Shown in pieces: positions 12,301 through 22,434 of a DNA stretch of 64,000 nt. This DNA comes from Undaria pinnatifida (taxonomy: Eukaryota > Sar > Phaeophyceae > Laminariales > Alariaceae): the NCBI GenBank assembly GCA_012845835.1, contig JABAKD010000006.1, positions 7,734,637 through 7,798,636 on the forward strand, in the 5' to 3' direction. Made by a program: the position numbers and the translations under genes. The notes beneath the pieces were generated by a model, which saw only the letters and a list, made by a program, of their open reading frames with translations, was not told where the DNA came from and searched no databases. Position 1 is the first letter of the stretch; every line of letters begins with the position of its first letter.

Positions 12301-12305
12301 ATTAC
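6380..12305 (-). CDS. EEF2KMT/FAM86/EFM3-like protein-lysine methyltransferase
   Basis: This is a split gene with six exons: 12,305-12,105; 11,196-11,157; 10,058-9,923; 9,368-8,976; 8,440-8,362; 7,051-6,380. All have GT-AG introns with matching phases (0, 1, 2, 2, 0) and give about 505 residues. The fold is a class I SAM-dependent methyltransferase of the Methyltransf_16 group. Exon 2 gives GLRVWEAGRALAD, which matches the family's G-L-x-x-W-x-A-x-x-L-A-E helix. Exon 3 gives motif I (VVELGAGIGMTG) and the acidic end of the next strand (VLTDYAPR). Exon 4 gives RVLANLRFNVEIN, LDWTD and VVLAADVVYDV. Exons 5-6 give LVGVVVETLRR and FASTLRNAET, matching the family's x-S-T-V-R-N-x-E-T signature. In yeast and human, members methylate a lysine of elongation factor 2; that role here is by family. 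Oddities are an acidic E/G insert before the DVVYDV strand and a long Ser/Gly-rich insert in exon 6. Exon 1 is the weakest part: ATG at 12,302-12,300, a GTCGAG donor, and possibly another exon upstream. Confidence 0.85.
7530..7870. repeat. degenerate short tandem array (about 35-bp unit), copy 2
   Basis: Same array as at 3,060-3,400, in the intron between exons 5 and 6 of the complete methyltransferase gene. Units read roughly 'aagaacctgataaaaacgtgtt' in short variants. Confidence 0.7.
7930..8290. repeat. two tandem copies of a ~185-bp unit (copy 2 of the block)
   Basis: Same pair as at 3,455-3,825, inside the intron between exons 5 and 6 of the methyltransferase gene. Confidence 0.85.
9815..9965 (-). 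repeat. partial duplication of an exon/intron boundary
   Basis: About 50 bp around the exon 3 donor (gene sense 'acgctcccag' followed by 'gtcagcg', at 9,905-9,960) occurs again at about 9,815-9,870 in the following intron. The copy keeps the donor-like sequence, so it is a potential cryptic splice site. Poly-C runs separate the two. Confidence 0.7.
10125..10610. repeat. GGGAT pentanucleotide satellite
   Basis: About 480 bp of imperfect 'gggat' units lie in the intron between exons 2 and 3 of the methyltransferase gene. On the minus strand it gives long open frames of His-Pro-Ile/Ser repeats, which are an artefact of the repeat. Confidence 0.95.
11550..11700 (-). mobile_element. fragment of the tRNA-derived SINE family
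   Basis: The segment has 'gcatgctttcatttttat', 'gtcagcatttt', 'cgactcgcg' and 'tgtgcacaagaaaaagtccc', the same order as in the minus-strand SINE at 28,093-28,463. It lies in the first intron of the methyltransferase gene. The tRNA-like head is missing. Confidence 0.55.
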
Positions 12306-12776
12306 CTGGGAGGCCGTGTGCGGGGAGGGGGTGAGGATGGGGGTGGGAGTGGGGGCATGGGGGTGGGGTGTGGGTGGGTGAATCGATAAAAGCCACGAGA
12401 AGTTTGACGAGACGGGAGCGTACCGGTTCAGTATAATATCTGATACTACAGCAGTATCCGGTACCACTGTACTACTGTTGTCTTCAGGGGGCAGGTCCTT
12501 ATTCTAGCACACATGTGGCATATGATCCGCCCCGGAAAATATGCCGCCGTGGTGAGGGTGGGGAATGGTACGGGTGGGGTGGATACGTGGTGAGGTGGGG
12601 GTGGGGGTGTGGGTGGATGCGGGGTATGGTGGAGATGGGGGAGGGGGTGGGGGTGGGGGTGGGGTGAGGGCGGACGTGTGGTTGGGGATGAGGGTAAGTT
12701 GGGGATGGATGGGGGTGGGGTGGGGGTGGGAATCAGCTACCCCCTTTCGAGCTGCACCAATGTCTTGGGAGGCAAA
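12306..12776. repeat. G-rich (GGGTGG) low-complexity tract; no gene seen
   Basis: Repeated 'gggtggg' and 'ggtggggatg' runs from about 12,310 to 12,370 and 12,540 to 12,735. A first exon of the methyltransferase gene could lie here or beyond, but none could be supported. Confidence 0.7.
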
Positions 12777-13000
12777 CTACTTGGAACTACAGTAATCTGA
12801 TACTTCGTATGCTCTTTGCCAAGTCCAAAACGGGTAAGCGTCGTATGATTCGACGGAAATTGACAAGCTGAAAAGGCTGAAAAGTAGGGAATGCCGAACC
12901 CTGTACGCGATAAAATAAAGGCATGTACAGGGGGAGGGAGAAGTGAAGACACCTGTGACCACGGCTCCTCCAGAAGGTCGCAGACCCCTTACGGACTGAG
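12777..13000 (+). mobile_element. SINE 3' part (plus orientation)
   Basis: The sequence 'aagctgaaaaggctgaaaag', 'gaaccctgtacgcgataaaa' and 'gacacctgtgaccacggct' matches the 3' half of the SINE at 30,751-31,062, at higher divergence. No tRNA-like head is visible. Confidence 0.6.
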
Positions 13001-14040
13001 CTGGGGAGAAAAAACACCTAAAAAAATGTATATATACATACATACTCGTATCTCTCGAGTGTAGCGCTACAAAGTCCATCCAAACCGTTCGAAAGCCATT
13101 ACTCTGAGCCGCACGTTACGGCAAGACTACACCAAACTCTCTGAGCCTCCCGACTTCAGGAGCCCTATAACTCACTCAAAACGACCCTGAGGAAAAAAAA
13201 AGGAAAAGCAACCCGATTAATCAATCCCCATGATGTCATATCGGTATTTTACGAATACGGCCATCGTTGGAAACTCACAGAATCCATCGACGTTGGGAAC
13301 TTCCTCAATTGAAGAGCCCCCTCAGCCAGATTGTTATCTGGGGCAAAGTATGGAAACGTCTAGATTATAATCTAGGATAAAGTATGGAAGTCGGGGACTA
13401 TTTTTATACATGAGTTTTAACGAGGCTGACCAAATCTTCAACAAAAAAAAGTCGGATTTTTTCCGGACAAAGTTCGACGGGTGGGGTCGGGGTTAGGGCT
13501 AAGGGGGAGGGTTAAGGGCTAAAGTAGTGTTTTGCGCAGTTTTTGGTGTTTTCCTTCACATAGTACTGGAAGCACACGCGGGCCAATACCAAATTCCCTG
13601 ATTTCCACACTCTGTATCCTGTATAATAATCCAGAATTGCGATAAAGGCGGCTTCAGTCTGGATTTTGAAGCAAAAAGTGCTGTCTTTATCGTAGAAGGC
13701 GTCGTCACTCGGTCCTGACACGTTCCACGGGAAAGGTGCACCGTTTTTTTTTCGCAATACTCCTCCTCACTTGAGGAGCTCTATTTTTTTCTGAGGCAAA
13801 AGCTCATTCTGGGTAGCTCAAATTTGTTTTTGAGGCAAAAGCTTATTCTGGCTAGCTCTATCTGTTTCTGAGGCAAAAACTCATTCTGGGTTCGTAGCTC
13901 TACTTGTTTCTGAGCCAAAAAAAATATTCTGAGCCAAAAAAATTATTCTGGGTGAATTGAACGTGCAATCCGATGAACAAAGTCATGGTCTAGGTGTACA
14001 TATACAAATATAATGAAAAACAAGAATGATATTCGGACGC
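13001..14040. other. non-coding; short local repeats only
   Basis: A triple repeat of 'tgaggcaaaagctcattctgg' type phrases runs at about 13,790-13,950. A 'ggttaggg/ggttaaggg' patch lies at about 13,490-13,525. No supported gene. Confidence 0.5.
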
Positions 14041-14047
14041 TTTTGCG

Positions 14048-14222
14048 GTTAACCCCTTTGAAGCCCCCAAAACCCTCCCTATACCAATTTCAAGTAACAT
14101 TTTCCCCAGAAGGTTTTCCAGTGGTGAAGGCATTAACCTGTTTAGAGCCCCCAAATCCCTCGCTATACTAAATTCAAGTAAAATTGTCCCCAAAAAGGTT
14201 TTCCAGCGGTGAAGGCATTAAG
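14048..14222 (+). mobile_element. two tandem copies of the ACCCCTTT MITE family
   Basis: Two adjacent units (about 14,048-14,137 and 14,138-14,222) share 'ccaaaaccctccctatac', 'caagtaa', 'ccccagaaggttttccag' and 'gtgaaggcattaa'. Other copies lie at 17,027-17,118, 32,956-33,050, 41,351-41,440, 41,743-41,834 and, on the minus strand, 41,918-42,085. Confidence 0.75.
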
Positions 14223-14394
14223 GAGCTCCGTCTGTAAGACAGAAAACTGGCCGAAAAGTGCTACCTCTATTGTAGTACACGTCTCCTTTTCCATTGGCTT
14301 TCCTGCTTGTATATAATTATTTTATAAAACGTCCGCGGGGAGTTCGACGGGTTTTTTTTTCCCGGTGTTTTGAGAAAAACATCAAATGCGCTCG

Positions 14395-14462
14395 TACTAC
14401 AGCTGTGAAATCGAGGACTTCGTCGAAACTCATACTTGCAAGCTGTGCGTGATTACCCCGAC
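14395..14462 (+). repeat. fragment of the 'tgtgagatcgaagattttgtcg' repeat family
   Basis: It shares 'gaaatcgaggacttcgtcg' and 'cttgcaagctgtgcgtgat' with longer copies at 27,099-27,208, 39,490-39,601 and 44,925-45,034. Confidence 0.65.
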
Positions 14463-14536
14463 GTAATACTGTTTCCCTCCGTACTGTTGATTCCTACCTT
14501 CCCGAGACGACGGGCTAGATATCGGCGCGGAGTTAG

Positions 14537-14868
14537 CCCAAGAACAGCAACAGCAACATCAACAACACCAACACCACCACAAACAATAACAACGGGAACA
14601 AAAACACCAACAAAAGCAACCACAACATCAACACCAACGCCAAGACCAAGACCAAGACCAAGACCAAGACCAGCACCAGCGCTAGCACCAGCACCACCAC
14701 CAACAACAACACTACCACCACCACCACCGCCATCACCATCACCACCACCGCCATCACCATCACCACCACCGTCACCACCAACACCACCATAACCTTCCCT
14801 CCCCCCCACCCGCCACCCTACCCCCCCCCCCCTTCCTCCGCCACCACCATCACCACCAACAACTGCAC
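14537..14868. repeat. CAA/CCA trinucleotide and ACCAAG hexanucleotide tract
   Basis: Long run of 'aacaac', 'accacc' and 'ccaagaccaag' units with a poly-C stretch at about 14,820-14,832. It would be the intron after the minus-strand exon at 15,072-14,869. Confidence 0.9.
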
Positions 14869-15072
14869 CTTAGTGAGTCTAGAGACGTACTCGAGGCGCG
14901 GAGGGAACTGCTCCGCTACGGGGCTGCCAAGCACCTCCGCCGCAAACTTCTGCTGGAAGGCGAGCGAGGTGTAAGGCAGCCCTCCAATCCCCCCCTTCCC
15001 TCCCGCTCCCCTCCCGGAAAACGCCGCCGAAGCGGATGCCTTGAGTTCCTCCATCAACGTCTCCAAAGGAGC
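14869..15072 (-). CDS. isolated 204-nt exon of an unidentified gene
   Basis: The minus strand has an open 204-nt stretch. It is bounded by an AG acceptor (gacag) and a GT donor (ctaag followed by gtgcag), with phase 0 at both ends. It gives 68 residues beginning APLETLMEELKASAS and ending PRLEYVSRLTK, with a Gly-rich middle (GRGAGGKGGIGG) and amphipathic ends. The composition is unlike the repeats around it, so it is probably a real or recently real exon. I do not recognise the protein. Degenerate relatives of its first 40 bases and the preceding intron recur upstream (gene sense) at about 15,270-15,330, 15,505-15,555 and 16,665-16,720. No partner exons with convincing coding could be joined to it. 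Confidence 0.4.
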
Positions 15073-16850
15073 CTGTCTTGCCACAAAAATTGCGACGAGA
15101 AAACAACAGGTAACGATAGAAAACGGCGCAAAAACGTGTGTTATCAGATACATTTTGAGATTGTGAGATGTTTTAAACTATGGAATTCTACGATTTTGAT
15201 ACGCAAGAGTGGGAGACTGATGTAAGATTACAGATAATACTGTATTTGAAGCTGATACAGATTTTAAGACGCCTTGAGCTCCGCCATCGACGGCTACCAA
15301 AGAGCCTGCCTTGTCACGAAATGAAAAAAACGTCGAAACGACCAGAGGCAACGGCGGTGGCCGAAAAAACGTGCTAGATTCGTATACGTACACGTTGAGC
15401 TTTCAAGATTTTTCTGAGATTACAATTGAACCTCCAGGCAAGCTTCAAGACAGTACAAATATAATATAACAAGTAAGGTTTATAGGTAGGAGATTAAAGG
15501 TGCCTAGAGCTTCGTCGTCAATGCCGCCAAAGGAGCCCGCCTTGTCATGAAGCATTAAAAAACCACGTTAATAAAAAACAAGATGTAAGACCGTTGCTAA
15601 TGGCAACGCGATCTTGCCCAAAAAACTATAAATTTCGATGATACCAGCCAACCTTTTCCTGTACGACTGCTTATGTATACGAGCCTAATTTTGTATATAT
15701 ACATATTTTGGAATTTTCCAATTTTTCAGTGAACATGGATTCCTGGCCACGATCTTGGGCAACATTTGCTAGAGAAATTCTCAAGCAGATTTCAGATTTC
15801 GAAGCGGCGATATTTCGGCTGCCCAACACACTTCGTTTGACGAAATCAACAACGTCGTGGCGAGCTCGTTAGGGGCCCCGACCTACCCCTAGCGTCGATA
15901 CGGCTGCTATCAAATATGCATTTGGGGGCTGGAGTGCAGAACACAGAGACAAAAACTCTCGATCGTCCCCCAACGGGCAAAAAATAGGGTTTTGAACAGG
16001 TTTGACGGAAGACCAAAGGACAACGTGGGCACCCTCTCGCGCCCTAGAGCATGAATCAACGTGAAGGCTTGGGCGCTGTCACCTACATGTGGCTTTGTCG
16101 GGAACGAAGAGGGTTAGCCGTGGCTTGCCTCGATCTCGAGATCGAACGTCAATTGTGGTTGAAGGACAACGTCGACGGAGGCTTGCTGACAAAATACAAG
16201 TTGCGCCGCGTGACAAAAATTAACAAAAAACAAGAACAAAAAACGTGTTATCCCCACAACGATGGCATGAAAATCTCTTTAGTACGGACGAAAAAAAATG
16301 GATTGTTCAACATCGCCTTACCATTAGCAACGGTCTAACGATAGATAACAGCAGGAAAAACGTGATAGATTTCAAGATTTCAAGATTTCAAGATTTTGGG
16401 ATTTAACGAATCTGATATTTGAGGCGACTTCCAATATTGTATACTTCGAAGTATATAATACCTGGTAGGATAATACCTGGTAGGATTATACCAAGATCGC
16501 AAAATATCAAGGGACTGTAAGATGGCTTGAGCCTACGCTTGTCCAAACAAAACAAAACACTTCGCGGAAAGAACAAGAGGCAACGGTAATGGCCGAAAAA
16601 CAGTCTTCGATGTTAAGGTTTTTAGATTCCAAGATTTCGAAATACTAACTTGTAGGGGTGTTCAACATCTTCTGAGCTCCATGCTTCCAAAGGAAACTGC
16701 CTTGTCATGTAGTCAATTCGCTCACAAAACTAGAGAAAATGAAGACGAAAGAAACAATTTTTCAAGATTTTGATATTCTTTTAATAGATACCAAGATTAG
16801 ACTACATCAGTAGCATTCAACATTTAAAGGTGCCTTGAGAGGAGGGTTCA
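15073..16850 (-). repeat. degenerate tandem copies (~235 bp) of an intron/exon start
   Basis: Phrases like 'ccaaaggagcctgccttgtca' preceded by 'cttgagctcc' recur at about 15,040-15,090, 15,270-15,330, 15,505-15,555 and 16,665-16,720, with weaker ones near 16,520 and 16,830. Between them 'caagattt' and 'ggcaacgg...ggccgaaaaa' phrases also recur. They look like tandem copies of the start of the exon at 15,072-14,869 plus its upstream intron. The copies carry frame breaks or lack donors. An open stretch of 95 codons at 16,051-16,338 (plus) lies here but has no supporting features. Confidence 0.55.
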
Positions 16851-18185
16851 CCGTAAGCCCAGCCGGAAGCAGAAACAAACGCGTTTTCGCTTACATGCCC
16901 ATCACAATCGGGGGCTCAACACAACAACACTGGCCGAGGGTAGTTGCGGGCATCGACGCATAAAATACCATGTGCAGCGGAGCGAAAACAAGAACAGAAC
17001 GACGGAGCCCAAGGCGATGATAAGACGGTGACCCCCTTACAACCCCAAAACCCCTCCCTATACTAAATCCAAGTAATTTCGTCCCCCAAAACAGTTTTCC
17101 AGTTGTAAAGGCGTTAAGTTGTGTTCGCTCTCCTCTGCTGCCGGACCCCGGATCGGGAAGTCAATTTTTATGGGTTTCCATCATATATATTGGAGTGGTC
17201 CCACGCATGATACGAAATATCATATCTACTGGCAATATCTACTGGCAGGCTCAGTCAGTAGATAGCTATCGGCAGTACCAGAAGCTGTCTGTTGGCAGTA
17301 TATGTTAAACTCTGTGCGAATGCAGCCCTGAAACGAGGGGACGCGTTGACGCACGTCATACTTTTGCTACTGCTGCTTGTCGCGAGGCCGGAGGGACACG
17401 TGATACTTCAACTATGAAGGAAACGCAACGATATGCACGAAAACCAGTGCTGTTGTCGTTGCTGTGCAATATTCTATGGTATCAGGTGCAACAGTAGTAC
17501 AAGGTGTCGACTACTCCGTGTTAGCGTGTGGCGTTCGTACCGGCTGGCTGTTGATGCATGCGACAGTTGATCTACGTGTGGATTACCCAGCACGATACGG
17601 CAGTTCATAGTCCATCTAAATAACGCAAGATGCAAGCCACTCAGCGCGTGAGCGTACACTCCAGAAAGAAGGTGGCAGTACTGGCGACGCGAAGCCAGCA
17701 GCACATCTTTGATTACTCAGAGAGAAGGTGAGCCAATGATTTACATGAATATTTCAAATACGTTAGCTGTGAGTTCGATCAATTGCGAGGTCTATATAAT
17801 AACCTATTTTCTACACGTCGACAAAATATAGAGATCCCTTTCGAAAGGACTGCAACCTTTTTTACTTCATTACACAGCAGTGGATTTCGACCGCGGAGCA
17901 CATCACACACCCACCAACTCACACAAGTTGACGACCAGGTATCGGCCACTCAACTGGTCGCATGCACAGCCGACGAATTTCAAATATAATTGAGTATCCC
18001 AATTTAAGAACACCCCGTGACAAGCCGGCAAACGCTCGTGTCGCACTTATGTGTAGTGGGAATGCATAATGGTAGCTTTTAGCAGCTTTTAGTATAGATG
18101 GGACATGTCGATTGCCCGAATGCTCCAACCTTGCGATCTTAAGTCGGGGTACCCCCTGCAATGGCAGTTGAAATTAGAGATTATC
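16851..18185. other. non-coding; one MITE
   Basis: A copy of the ACCCCTTT MITE family lies at 17,027-17,118. Otherwise I see 'tactgg', 'actgctg' and 'ctggcag' short motifs and no supported gene. Confidence 0.5.
17027..17118 (+). mobile_element. ACCCCTTT-family MITE
   Basis: It contains 'ccccaaaacccctccctata', 'ctaaatccaagtaattt' and 'cagttttccagttgtaaagg' followed by 'cgttaa', in line with the other copies. Confidence 0.75.
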
Positions 18186-18186
18186 A

Positions 18187-19710
18187 GGCTTGTCATGGGC
18201 CGATCGTCTGGGCCGGTCCGGGCCTCGCCGGGCCGGTCCGAAAATCGTGACGGACCGGGTCAAATCTTTCGAAAACGTGATGGGCCGGGTCGGGTCGGGT
18301 CGTGAGAAATAGAAACATGATGTGATGAGCCGGGCCGGGCCGTGGTTCAGCATGCAATAAATTTGATGGGCTGGGCCGGGCTGCGGCCAATGAGATTTGG
18401 GCCTCTACACGGGCCGATTCCCCCTGCCCATGACGTGGCCCACGTGCTTTCACGAGCCAGCCCGGGGCGCGGTTAACGAAATGTGGTGTCCTACTGCTAC
18501 TATTAACATAACTATACGGCGTTCACCCGGCCCATGCGGCGGCCCACCTGTTTTCACGGGTCGGCCCGGGTCGCGGCCCACAAGATGTGCAAAAAGGGAC
18601 ACAAACAGTATTGGTATACAAACAGGCAGCCTGGGTGCAACCTACCCCTTGAGTAAACAAAATTACGAGTTACACACTCGATCAGTTACTGCTGCTGTGC
18701 ACACACTGCTCCATACACAAGCTTGACGAGAGTTACAGCGGTATAGAGTGCAGCGTTGTAGCGTGCTGAATCTTCGCCTGTGCCGATCTGCTGCTAGCAG
18801 CGGGAACCAACTTCGACTGTGCTTCGTGGACCTTGTGCAAATATCTGATAAAATCCGTGATGCCGTTGTGGGTGTATGGCAGAGGGCAATCCTTGGCGCC
18901 TCCGTGACTCAGGCAGCATTGTTTGACGCTGTTGCTGTGGTTTGGTCCGAACGGAACCGCCGGTGAAAAATGGTGACAGGAGGCATCTTCTGACCGAGCG
19001 ATGCAGCGACCGCCACCTTCGCGTGCGTCGTTGTAGAACCGAGGGCGAAGACTGCTGCTGTAGCCTGTCTGGGAAGCCCCCGCCCAAAGACCATTGGGTA
19101 ATAATTGCCCTGTTCGGATGGCGAATAGATCGCAAGCAGGTGGGGTATATTTTTCAGCAGCAATTTTTTTGAAGCAGCAGGTGCTCGGTGCTGTTGCTAT
19201 TGTTGCTACTGCTGACAGTCCAGCAGTAGCAAGAAGCAGGGGGAGGTGGTGGTCCACCAGTCGGGATAGAGCCATCGGACCGGGACGCCAGTGGAGCAGT
19301 GCGTCGGTACGAGTGGGCACATTTGTCTCATGGGCCGGTTTCAGCTGGCCCACGGAATCAAGAGGGAAAAATAAAACGAAAAGCAAAGAATGATCTTGAA
19401 AAAAATGTCAGCATGAACCTTTTCGTACGGGACAACACATGGGCCGGCAACGGGCCGGCCCGTCAAATCCACGGGCCGGCCCACAAAACTGGCGGGCCGG
19501 CCCATATAGACGCCGGGTCTCATGGACCTCGCTGCCAATGTCGTGGGCCGGGCTGGGCCGGGCCGACCGTTTGGAAAATTGGCGGGTCAGGCCAGGCTGG
19601 GCCGTGAAATGTTGAAAAGTGATAGGTCGGGCCGGGCCGCGGCCGACAACTTGAGAAATTGATGACCTGGGCCGGCCCACTAGCGCCGGCCCATGGCAAG
19701 CCCTGAAAAC
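18187..19710. mobile_element. hAT-like non-autonomous element with GGCC-rich arms
   Basis: The left end 'caggcttgtcatgggccg' is an imperfect inverted match of the right end 'cggcccatggcaagccctg'. Both arms (18,190-18,600 and 19,435-19,700) are packed with 'gggccgggcc' and 'ggcccggccc' subterminal repeats. CAGGG-type ends with GGCC-rich subterminal repeats are typical of plant-type hAT elements. The flanking 8 bp (gagattat, aaaactat) agree at only five places, so a target-site duplication is uncertain. The interior has a minus-strand open frame (19,386-18,733) with no transposase signature. Confidence 0.55.
18730..18970 (-). repeat. inverted homolog of 20,108-20,345, possibly coding
   Basis: Read on the minus strand, this matches the plus strand at 20,108-20,345 ('cggcggttccgtt', 'aatgctgcctgagtcac', 'gccaaggattgcc', 'cgaagcacagt', 'gctagcagcagatc', 'aactctcgtcaag'). 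The reading frame is partly kept: QCCLSHGGAKDCPL here against ECCLGHSDAKECPL there. The Cys/His spacing resembles a small metal-binding knuckle, but I cannot assign a family. Confidence 0.55.
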
Positions 19711-20107
19711 TATCTTGCTGGGCGAGTCTCTAGAGACGGCTATACTGTCTCCGTTACTCGTGCTGAAGAGATGATTGTGGCTATCGAAGAGATTAGGCGA
19801 AAAGGCGACATGCCGAGTTTCTTGCTCCGCCAGCGAGTTGATGCGGCAATACGGATGTCGGGGTTGACCAACAACTAAGCAAAACGCAGCGAGACGACAG
19901 GACACCTTTTTTATACGTACAGTACAGGACTCTCAATAAGAAACACGGTAATAGGAAAGGCAAGCTGATATAGACAGGAACATACCAATACGGGAGCCGA
20001 TATAACGGGCCATGAGGAATATGAGCCCGAGGGAGCGCTAGCTGCCGAAGATTCAAATAATCCTCTTCCTAATCGGGTCGAGCACGCACAGCAGTACACA
20101 CAAAGTT

Positions 20108-20345
20108 GCACACGTGCGGCGGTTCCATTGGGAACAAACCATGGCAAAAGCTAAAAAAGAATGCTGCCTGGGTCACAGCGACGCCAAGGAATGTCCTCTG
20201 TACCCCCACAACGGCGCCAAGGCTTTGGCCAGTCATTTCGACATATCCACGAAGCACAGTGGGAGATGGTTCTCGCCGCTAGCAGCAGATCAGTACAGGT
20301 GAAGAGTTAGCACACAGAGACGCTCGTTTATATATATTGCTTTAA
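20108..20345 (+). repeat. plus-strand partner of the inverted pair, possibly coding
   Basis: Open from about 20,114 to 20,302, giving ECCLGHSDAKECPLYPHNG and FSPLAADQYR before a stop. It belongs to the 230-bp segment found inverted at 18,730-18,970, next to another GGCC-rich arm (20,460-20,935). Confidence 0.55.
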
Positions 20346-20459
20346 CTCTCGTCAAGGTTGTGCATGGGGTAAGTAATACCCCGTAATCTTGCTTACTCGA
20401 AGGGAACGTTGCATTCGGGCTGCCTGTTGGTTTATTACTTACTGCTGGTTGTGTCCCAA

Positions 20460-20940
20460 TTTGCACATCTCATGGGCCGCGGCCCGGGCCGGCCCGTGAA
20501 AACGCGTAAGCCGCATCATGGGCAGGGTGGACGCCGTATGATACCACCAACATTACTCGTAGCAGTAAAACGCCACATTGCATGGGCCGCGGCCCGGGCC
20601 GGCTCGTGAAAACACGTGGGCCGCGTCATGGGCTGGGGGGAGCGGCCCATGTTGAGGCTCACATCTTATGGGCCGCGACTCGGCCCGGCCCATCAGATTT
20701 CGAGATGATGAGCCGCGGCCCGGCCCGGTCCATCAGGTTTCGAGACGATGGGCCGTGGCCCCGCCCAGCCCACCAAATTTCTTGGACACTGGTCCTTGGC
20801 CCGGCCCGGTCCATCATGTTTTAATTAATCACGGCGCTGCCCACCAATTTTTCAAAATTCTCGGCCCGGCCCTACTTTCAGATCGGCCCGGCCCGGCCCC
20901 GTCCGGCCTGGACTTTCGGCCCATATCAAGCCTTGGCAAA
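20460..20940. mobile_element. GGCC-rich arm and terminus of a second hAT-like element (truncated)
   Basis: Dense 'ggcccggccc' and 'atgggccgcggcccggg' repeats end at 'cggcccatatcaagccttg' (about 20,921-20,939). That is an inverted match of the left end of the element at 18,187 (caggcttgtcatgggccg). With the shared 230-bp segment next to it, this looks like the same terminal half in reverse orientation. No partner end is seen. Confidence 0.5.
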
Positions 20941-20967
20941 AAATAAGAAACGACGTTTGGCCATCTC

Positions 20968-21370
20968 TTATAATATACTGAGCCTTAAAACCGAATTTGA
21001 TGTTTCAGCACCTTCGCGAGAATCGGGTCCGCTCTTCTCAACGCCCGCGCAGCCTTTTTGCCAGGCTCATCCAACGACGTTTTCCGTTTCTTCAGGATAG
21101 GCGGTTGATTTTCTTTCGATACACCGCAGCCGCCTCAAAATCAATCTGGGAAGCTGTTTATCCGAAAAAAAGGCAATTGTTTCCCGACCGGTATTGAAAA
21201 AGTAAATATCTCCTGAAAAAACGGCAAGCAAACGTCGTTGGAAGCGTCTCGCAAAAAGGCTTAATAGCCGGACTTTGAGAAGAGCGGGTACGGTTCTCCC
21301 TCTCCCCGGGTCAAATACGCCTGCGAAGGTGTTGAAACATCTATTTTCGGCTTTCAGAACCAGTTTATAA
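20968..21370. mobile_element. foldback element with ~150-bp inverted arms
   Basis: The left arm (20,968-21,110; 'gatgtttcagcaccttcgc', 'ccgctcttctcaa', 'gcctttttgcc', 'ccaacgacgtttt', 'tcttcagga') reappears as reverse complement in 21,210-21,370 ('cctgaaaaaacgg', 'acgtcgttgg', 'gcaaaaaggc', 'ttgagaagagcgg', 'gcgaaggtgttgaaacatc'). The transcript would form a long imperfect hairpin with a loop of about 100 nt. Confidence 0.8.
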
Positions 21371-22434
21371 TAGGACACGCGTAGTCCCTCGCTTTCATTC
21401 TTACGTCAATAGTAAAATAGTGTTGAAAGCGCCCCCGCAAGTAAGAATCCCAGCCTGGTTTTTATCGTCTACTTAGTACCTGGCATTGATACTGTAGTGG
21501 GGTGCAAGTATGGTTCGAGGATCAACGCCCGAATGAGTTGGGGGGACCGTAACTGCACCAAGTCCGGCGGAAAGCTGTTTTCTCATGGCCGGGGGGGTTG
21601 TTAGTGGGTGAACTTGAGCAAGTCCCACACTACCCGGAATGACGCGGTTCGGGGTGGCTATCTCCACTGCACCTGACCCCCAAGGGCCAGGTCGGGTCGA
21701 TATACTCACGCATCCGTATACAACGAAACGGCAGCTTGGGCTGCCGAAGTAGTAACGGGGACCGCCGGTAGGGACAGCTCCATCCATCGCTATCACGGGA
21801 ACTGAAGGACACGCCAGCTAACGCTGGATTGCGAATGCAATTTCGTTAAATTGACACCCAACATATATGACAACACATGGAAGTGTGGTATTTTTTCCCA
21901 TCCCCATAGAATGGGATAAAAAAGGTCGTACGAAAAGCGAAAACTTGAAAAAAATTACGAGGTACCCTCTGGTATGATACAAAAACACCAAAACACTCAA
22001 ACAAAGCAAAACATCTCCAATCTCCACATCTCCACATTGTGCAGAAAAACTTTAAAAACCTGAAAAATATGAACGCAGTGATCTGTGGGTATAGAGGGTG
22101 CCTACTAGCCACACATCGCGCTACCCTGAGCACGACATGCACATTATAGTGGCGCTTACTATCATAGCAACGCACATCACGACGACTTCGGCTGCTTTTG
22201 TGGCTGATAAGCAAAGACAGCACTTCAAACGAAAGGCATTGCAATGTGCGGTCTAATATTGCGGCGAATGATGCCGAGTTCGTGGAGGTCCCTACCTGTT
22301 GGAGGTAGAGCCTCAGGGCTCGTTTCAAGCAAACATCTTGGGAAGGAATCTCCATTGAAGAGTTCAGGTTCACAGTGGTGAGTTGGGGTATGCACGGCCT
22401 CGATGCACTGCGGCAGTCGACGCCATCGCTGCAG
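21371..22434. other. repeat-derived and unassigned DNA
   Basis: The segment 21,545-21,925 carries 'ctgcaccaagtccggcgg' and 'cgccagctaacgctggatt' phrases of the A-tailed retroposon family in diverged form, ending in 'gggataaaaaa'. The remainder shows no supported gene. Confidence 0.45.
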
